Shown: positions 38,660 to 49,752, counted from the stretch's first letter. The stretch is 64,000 nt of DNA from Nocardioides marmoribigeumensis (GCF_031458325.1 NZ_JAVDYG010000001.1:2604001-2668000); one strand, 5' to 3'. Notes: generated by a model not told the origin, from the letters alone. Numbers and translations: made by a program.

Positions 38660-38941
38660 ATGCCTCGCAGCCTGAAGAAGGGCCCCTTCGTCGACGACCA
38701 CCTGCTCAAGAAGGTGGAAGCGCAGAACGAGAAGGGCACCCACAACGTGATCAAGACGTGGTCGCGCCGGTCGATGATCCTCCCCGAGATGATCGGGCAC
38801 ACCATCGCCGTGCACGACGGTCGCAAGCACGTCCCCGTCTTCGTCAGCGACTCCATGGTGGGCCACAAGCTGGGCGAGTTCGCCCCCACCCGGACCTACC
38901 GCGGACACGTCAAGGACGACCGGAAGAGCCGCCGCCGCTGA
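38660..38941 (+). CDS. rpsS: 30S ribosomal protein S19
   Basis: S19, 93 residues, in the 30S head near the A-site finger. [20 protein letters not shown] and [16 protein letters not shown] are typical. AAGGA Shine-Dalgarno. Confidence 0.98.
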   Translation: MPRSLKKGPFVDDHLLKKVEAQNEKGTHNVIKTWSRRSMILPEMIGHTIAVHDGRKHVPVFVSDSMVGHKLGEFAPTRTYRGHVKDDRKSRRR

Positions 38942-38969
38942 GCGCGGGGGCACAACGGAGAACACAGAG

Positions 38970-39410
38970 ATGAGCACTATGCGCACCAACGAGCCGAGCG
39001 CGCGGCGCGAGAGCCTGCTGGGTGACCAGCCGGGCGCCTTCGCCCGCGCCCGCTACGTCCGCATCACGCCGCAGAAGGCACGTCGCGTCGTGGACATGGT
39101 CCGTGGGATGGACGTCGAGTCCGCCCTGGTCACCCTGCAGTTCGCGCCGCAGGCCGCGGCCGAGACCGTCGGCAAGATCCTGGCGAGCGCCGTGGCGAAC
39201 GCCGAGACCACCGAGGGCCTCGACGCCGCGGACCTCGTCGTCTCGCAGGCGATGGTCGACGAGGGCCCGACGATGAAGCGCTGGCGTGCCCGCGCCCAGG
39301 GTCGTGCGTCGCGGATCAACAAGCGCACGAGCCACATCACCATCGTGGTCGCACCGGCCGGCACCGTCGCCGGCACGACCACCCAGGCTAAGAAGGGACG
39401 GAAGGCCTGA
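38970..39410 (+). CDS. rplV: 50S ribosomal protein L22
   Basis: L22, 146 residues, with the tunnel loop around [20 protein letters not shown]. The first 20 residues before [18 protein letters not shown] are an extension; the ATG at 38970 is used, another ATG lies at 38979. The C-terminal 20 residues are a Thr/Lys tail. Stop overlaps rpsC (TGATG). Confidence 0.96.
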   Translation: MSTMRTNEPSARRESLLGDQPGAFARARYVRITPQKARRVVDMVRGMDVESALVTLQFAPQAAAETVGKILASAVANAETTEGLDAADLVVSQAMVDEGPTMKRWRARAQGRASRINKRTSHITIVVAPAGTVAGTTTQAKKGRKA

Positions 39411-40264
39411 TGGGTCAGAAGATCAACCCCAACGGGTTCCGCCTCGGCATCTCCACCGACCACCGCAGCCGCTGGTTCCCGCCGCGCGGGCAGTACAAGA
39501 GCTACGTGGGCGAGGACGTCGCGATCCGCAAGCTGCTGAGCAAGGGCATGGAGCGCGCCGGCATCTCCCGCGTGGAGATCGAGCGCACCCGTGACCGCGT
39601 GCGGGTGGACATCCACACCGCGCGGCCCGGCATCGTGATCGGTCGCCGTGGTGCGGAGGCCGACCGGATCCGTGGCGAGCTCGAGAAGCTCACCGGCAAG
39701 CAGGTGCAGCTCAACATCCTCGAGGTGAAGAACCCCGAGATCGACGCGCAGCTGGTCGCCCAGGGCGTCGCGGAGCAGCTGGCGGGCCGTGTGGCCTTCC
39801 GCCGCGCGATGCGCAAGGCGATGCAGACCTCGATGCGCTCCGGCGCCAAGGGTGTCCGCATCCAGTGCTCCGGCCGTCTCGGCGGCGCGGAGATGTCGCG
39901 CTCGGAGTTCTATCGCGAGGGTCGCGTCCCGCTGCACACGCTGCGTGCCGACATCGACTACGGCTTCTACGAGGCCAAGACCACCTTCGGTCGCATCGGC
40001 GTGAAGGTCTGGATCTACAAGGGCGAGGTCGCGGGCACCCGCGCCGAGCGCGAGGCGCAGGCCGCAGCGCGCGCCGGCGCCCCCGGCCGTGGCGGTCGTG
40101 GTGGCGGCGGTGGCCGTGGCGGCGAGCGTCCGACCCGTGGCAGCCGCGGCGGCGAGCGTCCGACCCGTGCGGGTCGCGAGGGTGCGCCGGCCGAGTCCAC
40201 TGCTCCTGCTGAGACCGCGGCCGCTCCGGCCGAGGCCGCGGCGACGACCGGTGGGGAGGCCTGA
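39410..40264 (+). CDS. rpsC: 30S ribosomal protein S3 with RGG-rich tail
   Basis: S3, 284 residues, part of the mRNA entry channel with helicase activity. The KH domain motif [16 protein letters not shown] and the C-terminal [25 protein letters not shown] segment (split here by its position) are conserved. After residue about 218 comes an unusual tail: Gly/Arg-rich ([18 protein letters not shown]) then Ala/Pro/Glu-rich, with a 22-nt DNA repeat. Such tails occur in actinobacterial S3 but vary. The extra basic residues could bind RNA. Confidence 0.97.
   Translation: MGQKINPNGFRLGISTDHRSRWFPPRGQYKSYVGEDVAIRKLLSKGMERAGISRVEIERTRDRVRVDIHTARPGIVIGRRGAEADRIRGELEKLTGKQVQLNILEVKNPEIDAQLVAQGVAEQLAGRVAFRRAMRKAMQTSMRSGAKGVRIQCSGRLGGAEMSRSEFYREGRVPLHTLRADIDYGFYEAKTTFGRIGVKVWIYKGEVAGTRAEREAQAAARAGAPGRGGRGGGGGRGGERPTRGSRGGERPTRAGREGAPAESTAPAETAAAPAEAAATTGGEA
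40118..40169 (+). repeat. 22-bp direct repeat in the rpsC tail
   Basis: The 22-base sequence beginning GGCGGCGAGCGTCC occurs at 40118-40139 and 40148-40169, 30 bases apart and in frame; it encodes the two RGGERPTR motifs. Confidence 0.9.
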
Positions 40265-40267
40265 GCC

Positions 40268-40687
40268 ATGTTGATGCCCCGTAGGGTCAAGCACCGCAAG
40301 CAGCACCACCCCAACCGCCGTGGCGCGGCCAAGGGCGGCACCACGCTGGCGTTCGGCGACTTCGGCATCCAGGCGATCGAGGGTCACTACGTGACCAACC
40401 GCCAGATCGAGTCGGCCCGTATCGCCATGACCCGGCACATCAAGCGTGGCGGAAAGGTGTGGATCAACATCTACCCCGACCGCCCGCTGACCAAGAAGCC
40501 GGCCGAGACCCGCATGGGTTCCGGCAAGGGCTCGCCCGAGTGGTGGATCGCCAACGTCAAGCCCGGCCGCGTCATGTTCGAGCTGTCCGGCGTGTCGGAG
40601 GACGTGGCCCGCGAGGCCATGCGCCGCGCGATGCACAAGCTCCCGATGAAGTGCCGTTTCGTGTCACGTGAGGGTGGTGACTTCTGA
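40268..40687 (+). CDS. rplP: 50S ribosomal protein L16
   Basis: L16, 139 residues, near the A and P tRNA sites. [19 protein letters not shown] and [17 protein letters not shown] are diagnostic. ATG at 40268 or 40274. Stop overlaps rpmC by one base. Confidence 0.98.
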   Translation: MLMPRRVKHRKQHHPNRRGAAKGGTTLAFGDFGIQAIEGHYVTNRQIESARIAMTRHIKRGGKVWINIYPDRPLTKKPAETRMGSGKGSPEWWIANVKPGRVMFELSGVSEDVAREAMRRAMHKLPMKCRFVSREGGDF

Positions 40688-40920
40688 TGGCCAACAACTC
40701 CGTGAAGGCCCACGAGCTCGACGACATGAGCAACGTGGACCTGGAGACCAAGCTCCGCGAGGCCAAGGAGGAGCTGTTCAACCTCCGCTTCCAGTCGGCC
40801 ACCGGCCAGCTGGAGAGCCACGGCCGGCTCCGGTCGGTCAAGCGCGACATCGCCCGCATCTACACCGTGGTGCGTGAGCGAGAGCTGGGGATCCGTCAGA
40901 CGCCGGGCGGTGCGGCATGA
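40687..40920 (+). CDS. rpmC: 50S ribosomal protein L29
   Basis: L29, 77 residues, next to L23 at the tunnel exit. [20 protein letters not shown] and [16 protein letters not shown] are typical of the two-helix protein. Overlaps both rplP (TGATG) and rpsQ (ATGA). Confidence 0.97.
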   Translation: MANNSVKAHELDDMSNVDLETKLREAKEELFNLRFQSATGQLESHGRLRSVKRDIARIYTVVRERELGIRQTPGGAA

Positions 40921-41210
40921 GTGAGGGTACGAACGTGAGCACGACTGACTCGACCGAGGCTCGTCCGCCCCGCAAGGTGCGCACCGGTCTCGTGGTGAGC
41001 GACAAGATGGACAAGACCGTGGTCGTCCTGGTGGAGGACCGCGTCAAGCACGCGCTGTACGGCAAGGTCATGCGTCGCACCAGCAAGCTCAAGGCCCACG
41101 ACGAGGCCAACGAGTGCGGTGCGGGTGACCGCGTGCAGATCATGGAGACCCGCCCGCTCTCGGCGACGAAGCGCTGGCGTGTCGTGCAGATCCTGGAGAA
41201 GGCGAAATGA
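40917..41210 (+). CDS. rpsQ: 30S ribosomal protein S17
   Basis: S17, 97 residues, an OB-fold 16S rRNA binder. [20 protein letters not shown] is the signature; the first 20 residues are an actinobacterial extension. The ATG overlaps rpmC; stop overlaps rplN. Confidence 0.97.
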   Translation: MSEGTNVSTTDSTEARPPRKVRTGLVVSDKMDKTVVVLVEDRVKHALYGKVMRRTSKLKAHDEANECGAGDRVQIMETRPLSATKRWRVVQILEKAK

Positions 41211-41575
41211 TCCAGCAGGAGTCGCGACTCAAGGTCGCCGACAACACGGGTGCCAAGGAGATCCTCTGCATCCGCGTGCTCGGTGGCTCGGGGCGCCGCT
41301 ACGCCGGCATCGGCGACATCATCGTCGCCACGGTCAAGGACGCGATCCCCGGCGGCAACGTCAAGAAGGGCGACGTGGTCAAGGCCGTGGTCGTGCGCAC
41401 CGTCAAGGAGCGCCGCCGTCCCGACGGTTCCTACATCCGATTCGACGAGAACGCCGCCGTGATCCTGAAGAACGACGGGGAGCCGCGAGGCACCCGCATC
41501 TTCGGTCCCGTCGGCCGTGAGCTGCGCGAGAAGAAGTTCATGAAGATCATCTCGCTCGCGCCGGAGGTGCTCTGA
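41207..41575 (+). CDS. rplN: 50S ribosomal protein L14
   Basis: L14, 122 residues, at the subunit interface. [20 protein letters not shown] and [20 protein letters not shown] are fully conserved. ATGA overlap with rpsQ. Confidence 0.98.
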   Translation: MIQQESRLKVADNTGAKEILCIRVLGGSGRRYAGIGDIIVATVKDAIPGGNVKKGDVVKAVVVRTVKERRRPDGSYIRFDENAAVILKNDGEPRGTRIFGPVGRELREKKFMKIISLAPEVL

Positions 41576-41578
41576 CTC

Positions 41579-41953
41579 ATGGGCCACAAGTCAGCCAAGA
41601 GCCTGAACATCAAGAAGGGCGACACCGTCAAGGTGATCGCCGGCAAGGACAAGGGCGCCGAGGGCAAGGTCATCGCGGTCGACCGCGAGACCGGCCGCGT
41701 CGTCGTCGAGGGCGTCAACCTCGTCAAGCAGCACACCAAGGTGCTCCAGCAGGGCGGCCGCGCGGGCAACACCGGCGGCATCGTCACCAGGGAGGCCGCG
41801 ATCCACGTGTCCAACGTGATGCTGGTCGCCGGCAAGAACACCACCCGGGTGGGCTTCAAGCGGGTCGACGTCGACAAGCGCCGGCCGGACGGCTCGACGT
41901 ACACCGCCCAGCGCAGCGTCCGCGTGTCGCGCAAGTCCGGTGAGGAGATCTGA
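41579..41953 (+). CDS. rplX: 50S ribosomal protein L24
   Basis: L24, 124 residues, an assembly initiator with a KOW motif ([20 protein letters not shown]). Three bases after the rplN stop. Length is a little above average because of the C-terminal basic part. Confidence 0.97.
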   Translation: MGHKSAKSLNIKKGDTVKVIAGKDKGAEGKVIAVDRETGRVVVEGVNLVKQHTKVLQQGGRAGNTGGIVTREAAIHVSNVMLVAGKNTTRVGFKRVDVDKRRPDGSTYTAQRSVRVSRKSGEEI

Positions 41954-41954
41954 G

Positions 41955-42536
41955 ATGACCGACACCGCCACCGAGCAGTCGACGCGCACCGCGCCCCGGC
42001 TCAAGCAGAAGTACCGCGAGGAGATCCTCCCGGCCCTGCACCAGCAGTTCGGCCACGCCAACGTCATGCAGGTGCCCGGCCTGACCAAGATCGTGGTCAA
42101 CATGGGTGTCGGCGAGGCTGCTCGTGACTCCAAGCTGATCGAGGGTGCGGTCCGCGACCTGACCCAGATCACCGGCCAGAAGCCGCAGGTCACCAAGGCC
42201 CGCAAGTCCATCGCGCAGTTCAAGCTGCGCGAGGGCATGCCGATCGGCGCGCACGTCACGCTGCGCGGCGACCGCATGTGGGAGTTCCTGGACCGTCTCC
42301 TGTCGCTCGCGCTGCCCCGCATCCGCGACTTCCGCGGCCTCTCGGACCGGCAGTTCGACGGCCAGGGCAACTACACCTTCGGTCTCACCGAGCAGGTCAT
42401 GTTCCACGAGATCGACCAGGACCGGATCGACCGCTCCCGCGGCATGGACATCACCGTGGTCACCACCGCGACCAACGACGACGAGGGTCGTGCGCTGCTC
42501 AAGGCGCTGGGCTTCCCGTTCAAGGAGAACAACTGA
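41955..42536 (+). CDS. rplE: 50S ribosomal protein L5
   Basis: L5, 193 residues, binds 5S r[18 protein letters not shown] and [19 protein letters not shown] are typical, as is the C-terminal [14 protein letters not shown]. The ATG at 41955 directly follows the rplX stop; an upstream ATG at 41940 overlaps rplX. Stop overlaps rpsN. Confidence 0.97.
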
Positions 42537-42721
42537 TGGCGAAGACTGCCCTCAAGGTCAAGGCCGCCCGCAAGCCCAAGTTCGCGGTGCGCGGCTACAC
42601 CCGCTGCCAGCGCTGCGGCCGCCCCAAGGCCGTCTACCGCAAGTTCGGCCTGTGCCGGATCTGCCTGCGCGAGATGGCCCACCGCGGCGAGCTGCCCGGT
42701 GTGACCAAGTCCAGCTGGTGA
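42536..42721 (+). CDS. rpsN: 30S ribosomal protein S14, zinc-binding type Z
   Basis: A 61-residue S14 of the short zinc form: CQRCGRP...CRICLRE gives the four cysteine ligands. The presence of the zinc form in the spc operon is usual; actinobacteria often keep a zinc-free paralogue elsewhere for zinc starvation. ATG overlaps rplE by one base. A hairpin follows the stop. Confidence 0.97.
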
Positions 42722-42724
42722 ACC

Positions 42725-42745
42725 TCCGGGGGCTGCGCCCCCGGA
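42725..42745 (+). repeat. Perfect hairpin between rpsN and rpsH
   Basis: TCCGGGGGC (42725-42733) pairs with GCCCCCGGA (42737-42745) around a three-base loop, four bases after the rpsN stop, followed by AACCCCC. No T-tract. It resembles GC-rich interspersed palindromes of actinobacteria and could be a processing or attenuation site within the operon; the remaining intergenic 42746-42845 has only the rpsH Shine-Dalgarno (AAAGGA). Confidence 0.7.
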
Positions 42746-42845
42746 AACCCCCGATCCCTGGCCGCGTTCGCGAGAACCGGCCGCGAAGCACGAGAAGTCG
42801 TAGGTCCCTGACGGGAAACCACGACGAGAAAGGACCTTCGGTCCC

Positions 42846-43253
42846 ATGACGATGACCGACCCGATCGCAGACATGCTCACGCGTCTGCGCAACGCCAACC
42901 AGGCGTACCACGACTCCGTGACGATGCCCTACAGCAAGCTGAAGCAGGGCGTCGCGGAGATCCTGCAGCAGGAGGGCTACATCACCTCCTTCGACGTGCA
43001 GGACGCCCCCGAGGGTGCCGTCGGCAAGACGCTGACCCTGACCCTCAAGTACGGCCCGACCCGTGAGCGCTCGATCGCCGGCATCCGCCGGATCAGCAAG
43101 CCCGGCCTGCGCGTCTACGCCAAGGCCAGCGGCCTGCCCAAGGTCCTCGGCGGCCTCGGCATCGCGATCATCTCCACCAGCCAGGGCCTGCTGACCGACC
43201 GCCAGGCCAACCAGAAGGGCGTGGGTGGGGAAGTCCTCGCCTACGTCTGGTGA
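42846..43253 (+). CDS. rpsH: 30S ribosomal protein S8
   Basis: S8, 135 residues, a primary 16S rRNA binder. [20 protein letters not shown] and the C-terminal [20 protein letters not shown] are diagnostic. Preceded by a 124-base gap with a hairpin, the largest gap within the S10-spc ribosomal genes. Confidence 0.98.
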   Translation: MTMTDPIADMLTRLRNANQAYHDSVTMPYSKLKQGVAEILQQEGYITSFDVQDAPEGAVGKTLTLTLKYGPTRERSIAGIRRISKPGLRVYAKASGLPKVLGGLGIAIISTSQGLLTDRQANQKGVGGEVLAYVW

Positions 43254-43281
43254 CGACGGACTGAGAGAGGAGAAGCAGAAC

Positions 43282-43824
43282 ATGTCGCGTATTGGCAAGC
43301 TCCCCATCCCGGTCCCCTCCGGTGTCGAGGTCACCCTCGAGGACCGTCAGGTCACGGTGAAGGGCCCCAAGGGCACGCTCACCCACACGGTCGTGCGACC
43401 GATCACGGTGGCGAAGAACGACGACGGCACCGTGGCGGTGTCGCGTCCCGACGACGAGCGCGAGTCCCGTGCCCGTCACGGCCTGACCCGCACGCTCATC
43501 GCCAACATGGTGACCGGTGTGACCGAGGGCTACGAGAAGAAGCTCGAGATCGTGGGCGTGGGCTACCGCGTCCTGTCCAAGGGTCCGACCCAGCTGGAGT
43601 TCCAGCTCGGCTACTCGCACCCGATCATCTTCGACGCCCCCGAGGGCATCACGTTCGCCGTCGAGAGCCCGACCAAGCTCGGGGTCGCCGGCATCGACAA
43701 GCAGCTGGTCGGTGAGGTCGCGGCCAACATCCGCAAGCTGCGCAAGCCCGAGCCCTACAAGGGCAAGGGCGTCCGCTACGCCGGCGAGGTCGTGCGGCGC
43801 AAGGTCGGAAAGGCTGGTAAGTGA
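43282..43824 (+). CDS. rplF: 50S ribosomal protein L6
   Basis: L6, 180 residues, near the sarcin-ricin loop. [20 protein letters not shown] and the end [19 protein letters not shown] are standard. The ATG at 43282 follows GAGAGGAG; an upstream in-frame ATG at 43225 lies inside rpsH. Stop overlaps the rplR GTG. Confidence 0.98.
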   Translation: MSRIGKLPIPVPSGVEVTLEDRQVTVKGPKGTLTHTVVRPITVAKNDDGTVAVSRPDDERESRARHGLTRTLIANMVTGVTEGYEKKLEIVGVGYRVLSKGPTQLEFQLGYSHPIIFDAPEGITFAVESPTKLGVAGIDKQLVGEVAANIRKLRKPEPYKGKGVRYAGEVVRRKVGKAGK

Positions 43825-44210
43825 CGATGGCCATCTCGCTCAAGCAGGGCAAGCACACCCGGGGCCGCGTGGCCTCGCGGCTGCGCCGCCAGGTCCGGGG
43901 ACGCAAGCGCCTCTCCGGCACCGCCGAGCGGCCGCGCCTGGTCGTCACCCGCTCGTCGAAGCACATCACCGCACAGGTGGTCGACGACGGTGTCGGCCGC
44001 ACCCTGGCCTACGCCAGCACCATGGAGGCCGACCTGCGCGGCTTCGAGGGTGACAAGTCGGCGAAGGCCAAGAAGGTCGGCGAGCTCGTCGCCGAGCGGG
44101 CCAAGTCGGCCGGCATCGAGGGCGTGGTCTTCGACCGCGCCGGCAACAAGTACCACGGCCGCGTCGCGGCCCTCGCCGACGGCGCCCGCGAGGGCGGCCT
44201 CGCGTTCTGA
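43821..44210 (+). CDS. rplR: 50S ribosomal protein L18
   Basis: L18, 129 residues, binds 5S rRNA with L5. [20 protein letters not shown] and [20 protein letters not shown] are conserved. GTG start overlapping rplF; an ATG two codons later is possible. Confidence 0.97.
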   Translation: MTMAISLKQGKHTRGRVASRLRRQVRGRKRLSGTAERPRLVVTRSSKHITAQVVDDGVGRTLAYASTMEADLRGFEGDKSAKAKKVGELVAERAKSAGIEGVVFDRAGNKYHGRVAALADGAREGGLAF

Positions 44211-44232
44211 CGCGAAGGAAGGACGAACAATC

Positions 44233-44829
44233 ATGAGCGGATCCCAGCGCCGTACCGGTGGTGGTGACCGTCGCGGTGGTCGTGACGACCGACGCGGAGG
44301 TCAGGCCCCCGACAAGAACGCCTACATCGAGCGGGTCGTCGCGATCAACCGCGTCGCCAAGGTCGTCAAGGGCGGTCGACGCTTCAGCTTCACCGCCCTG
44401 GTGATCGTCGGCGACGGTGACGGCATGGTCGGCGTCGGCTACGGCAAGGCCAAGGAGGTGCCGGCCGCCATCGCCAAGGGCGTGGAGGAGGCCAAGAAGG
44501 CCTTCTTCCGTGTGCCCCGCATCCAGGGCACCATCCCGCACCCGGTGCAGGGCGAGAAGGCCGCCGGCGTCGTGCTCCTGCGACCGGCCGCCCCCGGTAC
44601 CGGTGTCATCGCCGGTGGTCCGGTGCGCGCCGTCCTGGAGTGCGCCGGCATCCACGACGTGCTGAGCAAGTCGCTCGGCTCGTCCAACCAGATCAACATC
44701 GTGCACGCGACCGTCGCGGCCCTCAAGGGCCTCGAGGAGCCGGAGGCCGTCGCCGCTCGCCGCGGGCTGCCGGTCGAGCGCGTCGCCCCGGCCGCGCTGC
44801 TCAAGGCACGCGAGGAGGCGAAGGCCTGA
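44233..44829 (+). CDS. rpsE: 30S ribosomal protein S5
   Basis: S5, 198 residues, in the mRNA entry channel. The first 30 residues are a Gly/Arg/Asp-rich extension ([18 protein letters not shown]). The rRNA-binding [20 protein letters not shown] and the loop linked to spectinomycin are intact. ATG at 44233 behind AAGGAAGGA. Stop overlaps rpmD. Confidence 0.97.
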   Translation: MSGSQRRTGGGDRRGGRDDRRGGQAPDKNAYIERVVAINRVAKVVKGGRRFSFTALVIVGDGDGMVGVGYGKAKEVPAAIAKGVEEAKKAFFRVPRIQGTIPHPVQGEKAAGVVLLRPAAPGTGVIAGGPVRAVLECAGIHDVLSKSLGSSNQINIVHATVAALKGLEEPEAVAARRGLPVERVAPAALLKAREEAKA

Positions 44830-45008
44830 TGGCTCTCCAGGTCAAGCAGACCCGTTCGTCGATCGGCTGCAAGCAGAACCAGCGCGACACCCTGCGCTCG
44901 CTCGGCTTGAAGCGGATCGGTGACGTGGTCACCAAGGAGGACCGTCCCGAGATCCGGGGCATGGTCCACACCGTGCGTCACCTCGTGACCGTCGAGGAGG
45001 TCGACTGA
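44829..45008 (+). CDS. rpmD: 50S ribosomal protein L30
   Basis: L30, 59 residues: [20 protein letters not shown] then GLKRIGDVV and [11 protein letters not shown] shares its A with the rpsE stop; rplO follows after one base. Confidence 0.96.
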   Translation: MALQVKQTRSSIGCKQNQRDTLRSLGLKRIGDVVTKEDRPEIRGMVHTVRHLVTVEEVD

Positions 45009-45009
45009 C

Positions 45010-45471
45010 ATGGCTGACAACACCAGCCCCAAGCCGCTCAAGCTGCACCACCTGCGGCCCGCCCCCGGTGCCAAGACCGCGAAGACCCGTGTGGGTCGCG
45101 GTGAGGCCTCCAAGGGCAAGACCGCGGGTCGTGGCACCAAGGGCACCAAGGCCCGCTACCAGGTGCCGGCGTCCTTCGAGGGTGGCCAGATGCCGCTCCA
45201 CATGCGCCTGCCCAAGCTCAAGGGCTTCAAGAACCCGTTCAAGGTCGAGTTCCAGGTCGTCAACCTGGACCGCCTGAGCGCGCTCTACCCCGACGGTGGC
45301 GAGGTCACCGTGGACAGCCTGGTCGCCAAGGGCGCCGTCCGTGACGGGCACCCCGTCAAGGTCCTCGGCACCGGCGAGATCACCTCGGCGGTCCAGGTGA
45401 CCGCCCATGCGTTCTCGGCCTCGGCCAAGGACAAGATCGAGGCCGCCGGCGGCTCCGCCACCGCGCTCTGA
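45010..45471 (+). CDS. rplO: 50S ribosomal protein L15
   Basis: L15, 153 residues, a late assembly protein. The Gly/Lys-rich N-terminus ([20 protein letters not shown]) and the central [20 protein letters not shown] are diagnostic. Last ribosomal gene of the operon before secY; a long hairpin occupies the gap. Confidence 0.97.
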   Translation: MADNTSPKPLKLHHLRPAPGAKTAKTRVGRGEASKGKTAGRGTKGTKARYQVPASFEGGQMPLHMRLPKLKGFKNPFKVEFQVVNLDRLSALYPDGGEVTVDSLVAKGAVRDGHPVKVLGTGEITSAVQVTAHAFSASAKDKIEAAGGSATAL

Positions 45472-45491
45472 CCTCGTCCGACCCAGTCGAC

Positions 45492-45546
45492 ACAGGGGCC
45501 GGTCGCTCTCTTCGCGTACACCCGAAGGGAGCGCCCGAGCCCCTGT
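45492..45546 (+). promoter_or_regulatory. Long stem-loop in the rplO-secY gap
   Basis: ACAGGGGC (45492-45499) pairs with GCCCCTGT (45539-45546), and inside it CGCTCTCTTCG pairs with CGAAGGGAGCG with one G-U pair. It is followed by TAGGCT (45547-45552), a possible -10. The structure may end or attenuate ribosomal transcription while secY has its own start. Confidence 0.55.
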
Positions 45547-45591
45547 TAGGCTTCCCGGGGCCGTGTGAGCCCGTAAAGAAATGAGGACCTG

Positions 45592-46884
45592 GTGCTAGGC
45601 GCATTCGTGAACGCGTTCCGCACGCCTGACCTCCGGCGCAAGCTGTTGTTCGTCATCGGGATCATCGTGATCTTCCGGGTCGGCTCGCAGCTCCCGTCGC
45701 CGGGCGTCAACGTCGCGAACGTCCGGGAGTGCGTCTCCCAGGTCGAGAACGACGGCATCTACGGGTTGGTCAACCTGTTCTCGGGTGGAGCGCTGCTCCA
45801 GCTCACCGTGTTCGCGCTGGGGATCATGCCCTACATCACCGCGAGCATCATCCTGCAGCTGCTCGTCGTGGTGATCCCGCGGCTCGAGGCCCTCAAGAAC
45901 GAGGGGCAGGCCGGCCAGACCAAGATCACCCAGTACACCCGCTACCTCACGCTCGCCCTGGCGATCCTCCAGGCGACCGGCATCGTGGCGCTGGCCCGCG
46001 CGGGGCAGCTGCTCCAGTGCGACCAGGACCTGCTCTACAAGAACAACATCCAGACCATGATCATCATGGTCGTCACGATGACCGCGGGCACCGCCGTCAT
46101 CATGTGGCTCGGCGAGCTCATCACCGACCGCGGCATCGGCAACGGCATGTCGATCCTGATCTTCACCCAGGTCGTCGCGACCTTCCCCGCCTCCCTCTGG
46201 GCGCTGCAGCAGCGCAAGGGCTGGGGCGTGTTCGCCATGGTCGTGGTGATCGGCCTGATCATCATGGCGGCCGTCATCTTCATGGAGCAGGGCCAGCGCC
46301 GCATCCCGGTGCAGTACGCCAAGCGCATGGTGGGCCGGCGCATGTACGGCGGCTCGTCGACGTACATCCCGCTCAAGGTCAACCAGGCCGGCATCATCCC
46401 GGTCATCTTCGCCTCGAGCCTGCTCTACCTCCCGGCCCTGGCGACCCAGTTCGACCGCAGCCAGACCAGCCCGATCACGCAGTGGATCGGCGGCCACCTG
46501 GTCAAGGGCGACCACCCGATCTACATGCTGATCTTCTTCGGGCTGATCGTCTTCTTCACCTACTTCTACGTCGCGATCACGTTCAACCCCGTCGAGGTCG
46601 CCGACAACATGAAGAAGTACGGCGGCTTCATCCCCGGGATCCGGGCAGGCAAGCCGACCGAGGAGTACCTCAACTACGTCCTGTCCCGGATCACCCTTCC
46701 CGGAGCGACGTACCTCGGTCTCATCGCTCTCATCCCGCTCATCGCGCTCGCGGTGGTCGGTGCGAACCAGAACTTCCCCTTCGGTGGCACCTCGATCCTC
46801 ATCATGGTCGGTGTCGCGCTGGACACGGTGAAGCAGATCGAGAGCCAGCTCCAGCAGCGCAACTACGAAGGGTTCCTCCGCTGA
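45592..46884 (+). CDS. secY: Protein translocase subunit SecY
   Basis: SecY, 430 residues, forms the protein-conducting channel with SecE and SecG. Ten membrane segments are evident. GTG start at 45592 behind GAGGA; the N-terminus FVNAFRTPDLRRKLLFVIGI and the plug region FSGGALLQLTVFALGIMPYI are conserved, as is the cytoplasmic loop QGQRRIPVQYAKRMVGRRMY. Stop shares a base with the adk ATG, so secY-adk-map are coupled. Confidence 0.98.
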   Translation: MLGAFVNAFRTPDLRRKLLFVIGIIVIFRVGSQLPSPGVNVANVRECVSQVENDGIYGLVNLFSGGALLQLTVFALGIMPYITASIILQLLVVVIPRLEALKNEGQAGQTKITQYTRYLTLALAILQATGIVALARAGQLLQCDQDLLYKNNIQTMIIMVVTMTAGTAVIMWLGELITDRGIGNGMSILIFTQVVATFPASLWALQQRKGWGVFAMVVVIGLIIMAAVIFMEQGQRRIPVQYAKRMVGRRMYGGSSTYIPLKVNQAGIIPVIFASSLLYLPALATQFDRSQTSPITQWIGGHLVKGDHPIYMLIFFGLIVFFTYFYVAITFNPVEVADNMKKYGGFIPGIRAGKPTEEYLNYVLSRITLPGATYLGLIALIPLIALAVVGANQNFPFGGTSILIMVGVALDTVKQIESQLQQRNYEGFLR

Positions 46885-47456
46885 TGCGACTCATCCTCAT
46901 GGGCCCCCCGGGGGCGGGCAAGGGCACGCAGGCCAAGGTCATCGCGACCCACTTCTCGATCCCTGCGATCTCGACCGGTGACATCTTCCGCGCCAACGTG
47001 GCCGGACGCACCGAGCTCGGCCGTGAGGCACAGCGCTACATGGACGCCGGGGAGTACGTCCCCGACGAGGTCACCAACGCGATGGTGCGCGACCGGCTCG
47101 GCCTGCCGGACTGCCGTCCGGGCTTCCTGCTCGACGGCTACCCCCGCACGCTGGCCCAGGTCGACGAGCTCGACGGGATGCTCAAGGACCTCGACGTCGC
47201 GCTCGACGCGGTGGTCGTGCTGACCGCCGACCTGGACGAGCTGGTCGCGCGGCTGCTGCAGCGCGCCCACGTCGAGGGCCGGGCCGACGACACCGAGGAG
47301 GTCATCCGTCGGCGCCAGGAGGTCTACGCCGAGCAGACCGAGCCGCTGATCAAGGTCTACGAGGAGCGCGGCATGGTGGTCTCGGTGGACGGCATGGGCG
47401 AGATCGACGTGGTCTCCCACCGCATCTTCAACGAGCTCGAGCAGCTCACCGCCTGA
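46884..47456 (+). CDS. adk: Adenylate kinase
   Basis: Adenylate kinase, 190 residues, interconverts ATP+AMP and 2 ADP. P-loop GPPGAGKGTQ at residues 8-17, AMP-binding GYPRTLAQ, and the short form without the zinc-binding LID insert (RAHVEGRADDTEEVIRRR instead), typical of actinobacteria. ATG overlaps secY. Confidence 0.97.
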   Translation: MRLILMGPPGAGKGTQAKVIATHFSIPAISTGDIFRANVAGRTELGREAQRYMDAGEYVPDEVTNAMVRDRLGLPDCRPGFLLDGYPRTLAQVDELDGMLKDLDVALDAVVVLTADLDELVARLLQRAHVEGRADDTEEVIRRRQEVYAEQTEPLIKVYEERGMVVSVDGMGEIDVVSHRIFNELEQLTA

Positions 47457-47471
47457 CCCGGCGCGGCACGC

Positions 47472-48293
47472 GTGTGGGGTGACCGCGGGATCGAGCTCAA
47501 GACTCCCGCCCAGATCGAGCAGATGCGTCCTGCGGGGCTGCTGGTCGCGCAGACGCTGGCGGCCCTGCGCGACGCCGTACGCCCCGGGGTGAGCACCGCC
47601 GAGCTGGACGCCCTGGCGGAGTCGACCATCCGCGGTGCCGGCGGCGTGCCGTCGTTCAAGGGCTACAGCGAGCCGCCGTTCCCCGCCACGATCTGTGCCT
47701 CGGTCAACGACGAGGTGGTCCACGGCATCCCGGGCAACCGGGTGCTGCAGGACGGCGACGTCATCTCGATCGACTGCGGGGCGGTCGTCGACGGCTGGCA
47801 CGGCGACGCGGCGGTGTCCGTGCCCGTCGGCAAGGTCGCCCCAGCCGTGGAGGAGCTGCTCCGGGTCACCGAGGACGCCCTGTGGGCCGGCATCGCGGCG
47901 TTCCGGGCCGGGGCGCGGGTCGGCGACATCTCCCACGCGGTGGAGACCCACGTGCGCGCGCAGGGAGCCTACGGCGTCGTCGAGGACTACACCGGTCACG
48001 GGATCGGCAGCGCGATGCACATGCCGCCGGACGTGCCCAACGTCGGCCGGCCACGGCGCGGCCCGCGGCTCGTCCCCGGCCTGGCGCTGGCGATCGAGCC
48101 GATGGTCGTCCTCGGCAGCCCCCGCACCGCGCTGCTCGACGACGAGTGGACCGTCGTCACCGCCGACGGGTCCTGGGCGGCTCACGCCGAGCACACCTGC
48201 GCGCTCACCGAGGACGGCGTCTGGGTGCTCACCGCGCTCGACGGCGGGGCCGAGCGGCTCGGCGCCCTCGGCGTGCCCTGCGCCGCCGAGTGA
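47472..48293 (+). CDS. map: Methionine aminopeptidase type I
   Basis: MetAP, 273 residues, removes N-terminal methionine. The five metal ligands are visible: Asp101 and Asp112 in SIDCGAVVDGWHGD, the His of GHGIGSAMH, Glu in LAIEPM and Glu in HAEHT. GTG at 47472 gives VWGDRGIELKTP; no other in-frame start is nearby. It closes the secY-adk-map unit; infA and rpmJ, which often follow, are absent here. Confidence 0.96.
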   Translation: MWGDRGIELKTPAQIEQMRPAGLLVAQTLAALRDAVRPGVSTAELDALAESTIRGAGGVPSFKGYSEPPFPATICASVNDEVVHGIPGNRVLQDGDVISIDCGAVVDGWHGDAAVSVPVGKVAPAVEELLRVTEDALWAGIAAFRAGARVGDISHAVETHVRAQGAYGVVEDYTGHGIGSAMHMPPDVPNVGRPRRGPRLVPGLALAIEPMVVLGSPRTALLDDEWTVVTADGSWAAHAEHTCALTEDGVWVLTALDGGAERLGALGVPCAAE

Positions 48294-48313
48294 GCGGCGC
48301 TGCGGGCGTTTCC

Positions 48314-48319
48314 TAGACT
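48314..48319 (+). promoter_or_regulatory. -10 element of cbs (leaderless)
   Basis: TAGACT ends seven bases before the GTG at 48327. No good -35. Confidence 0.55.
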
Positions 48320-48326
48320 CGCGGAC

Positions 48327-49703
<1,377 letters not shown>

Positions 49704-49731
49704 CCTCGGGAAAGGTCATGATGTCCCCAGT

Positions 49732-49752
49732 GGCCGCGGGGTGACCGCGGCC
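49732..49752 (+). terminator. Hairpin between cbs and the first cyclase gene
   Basis: GGCCGCGG (49732-49739) and CCGCGGCC (49745-49752) form a perfect 8-bp stem with a five-base loop. It may end cbs transcripts; no separate promoter for the cyclase genes is obvious, so attenuation is also possible. Confidence 0.55.
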
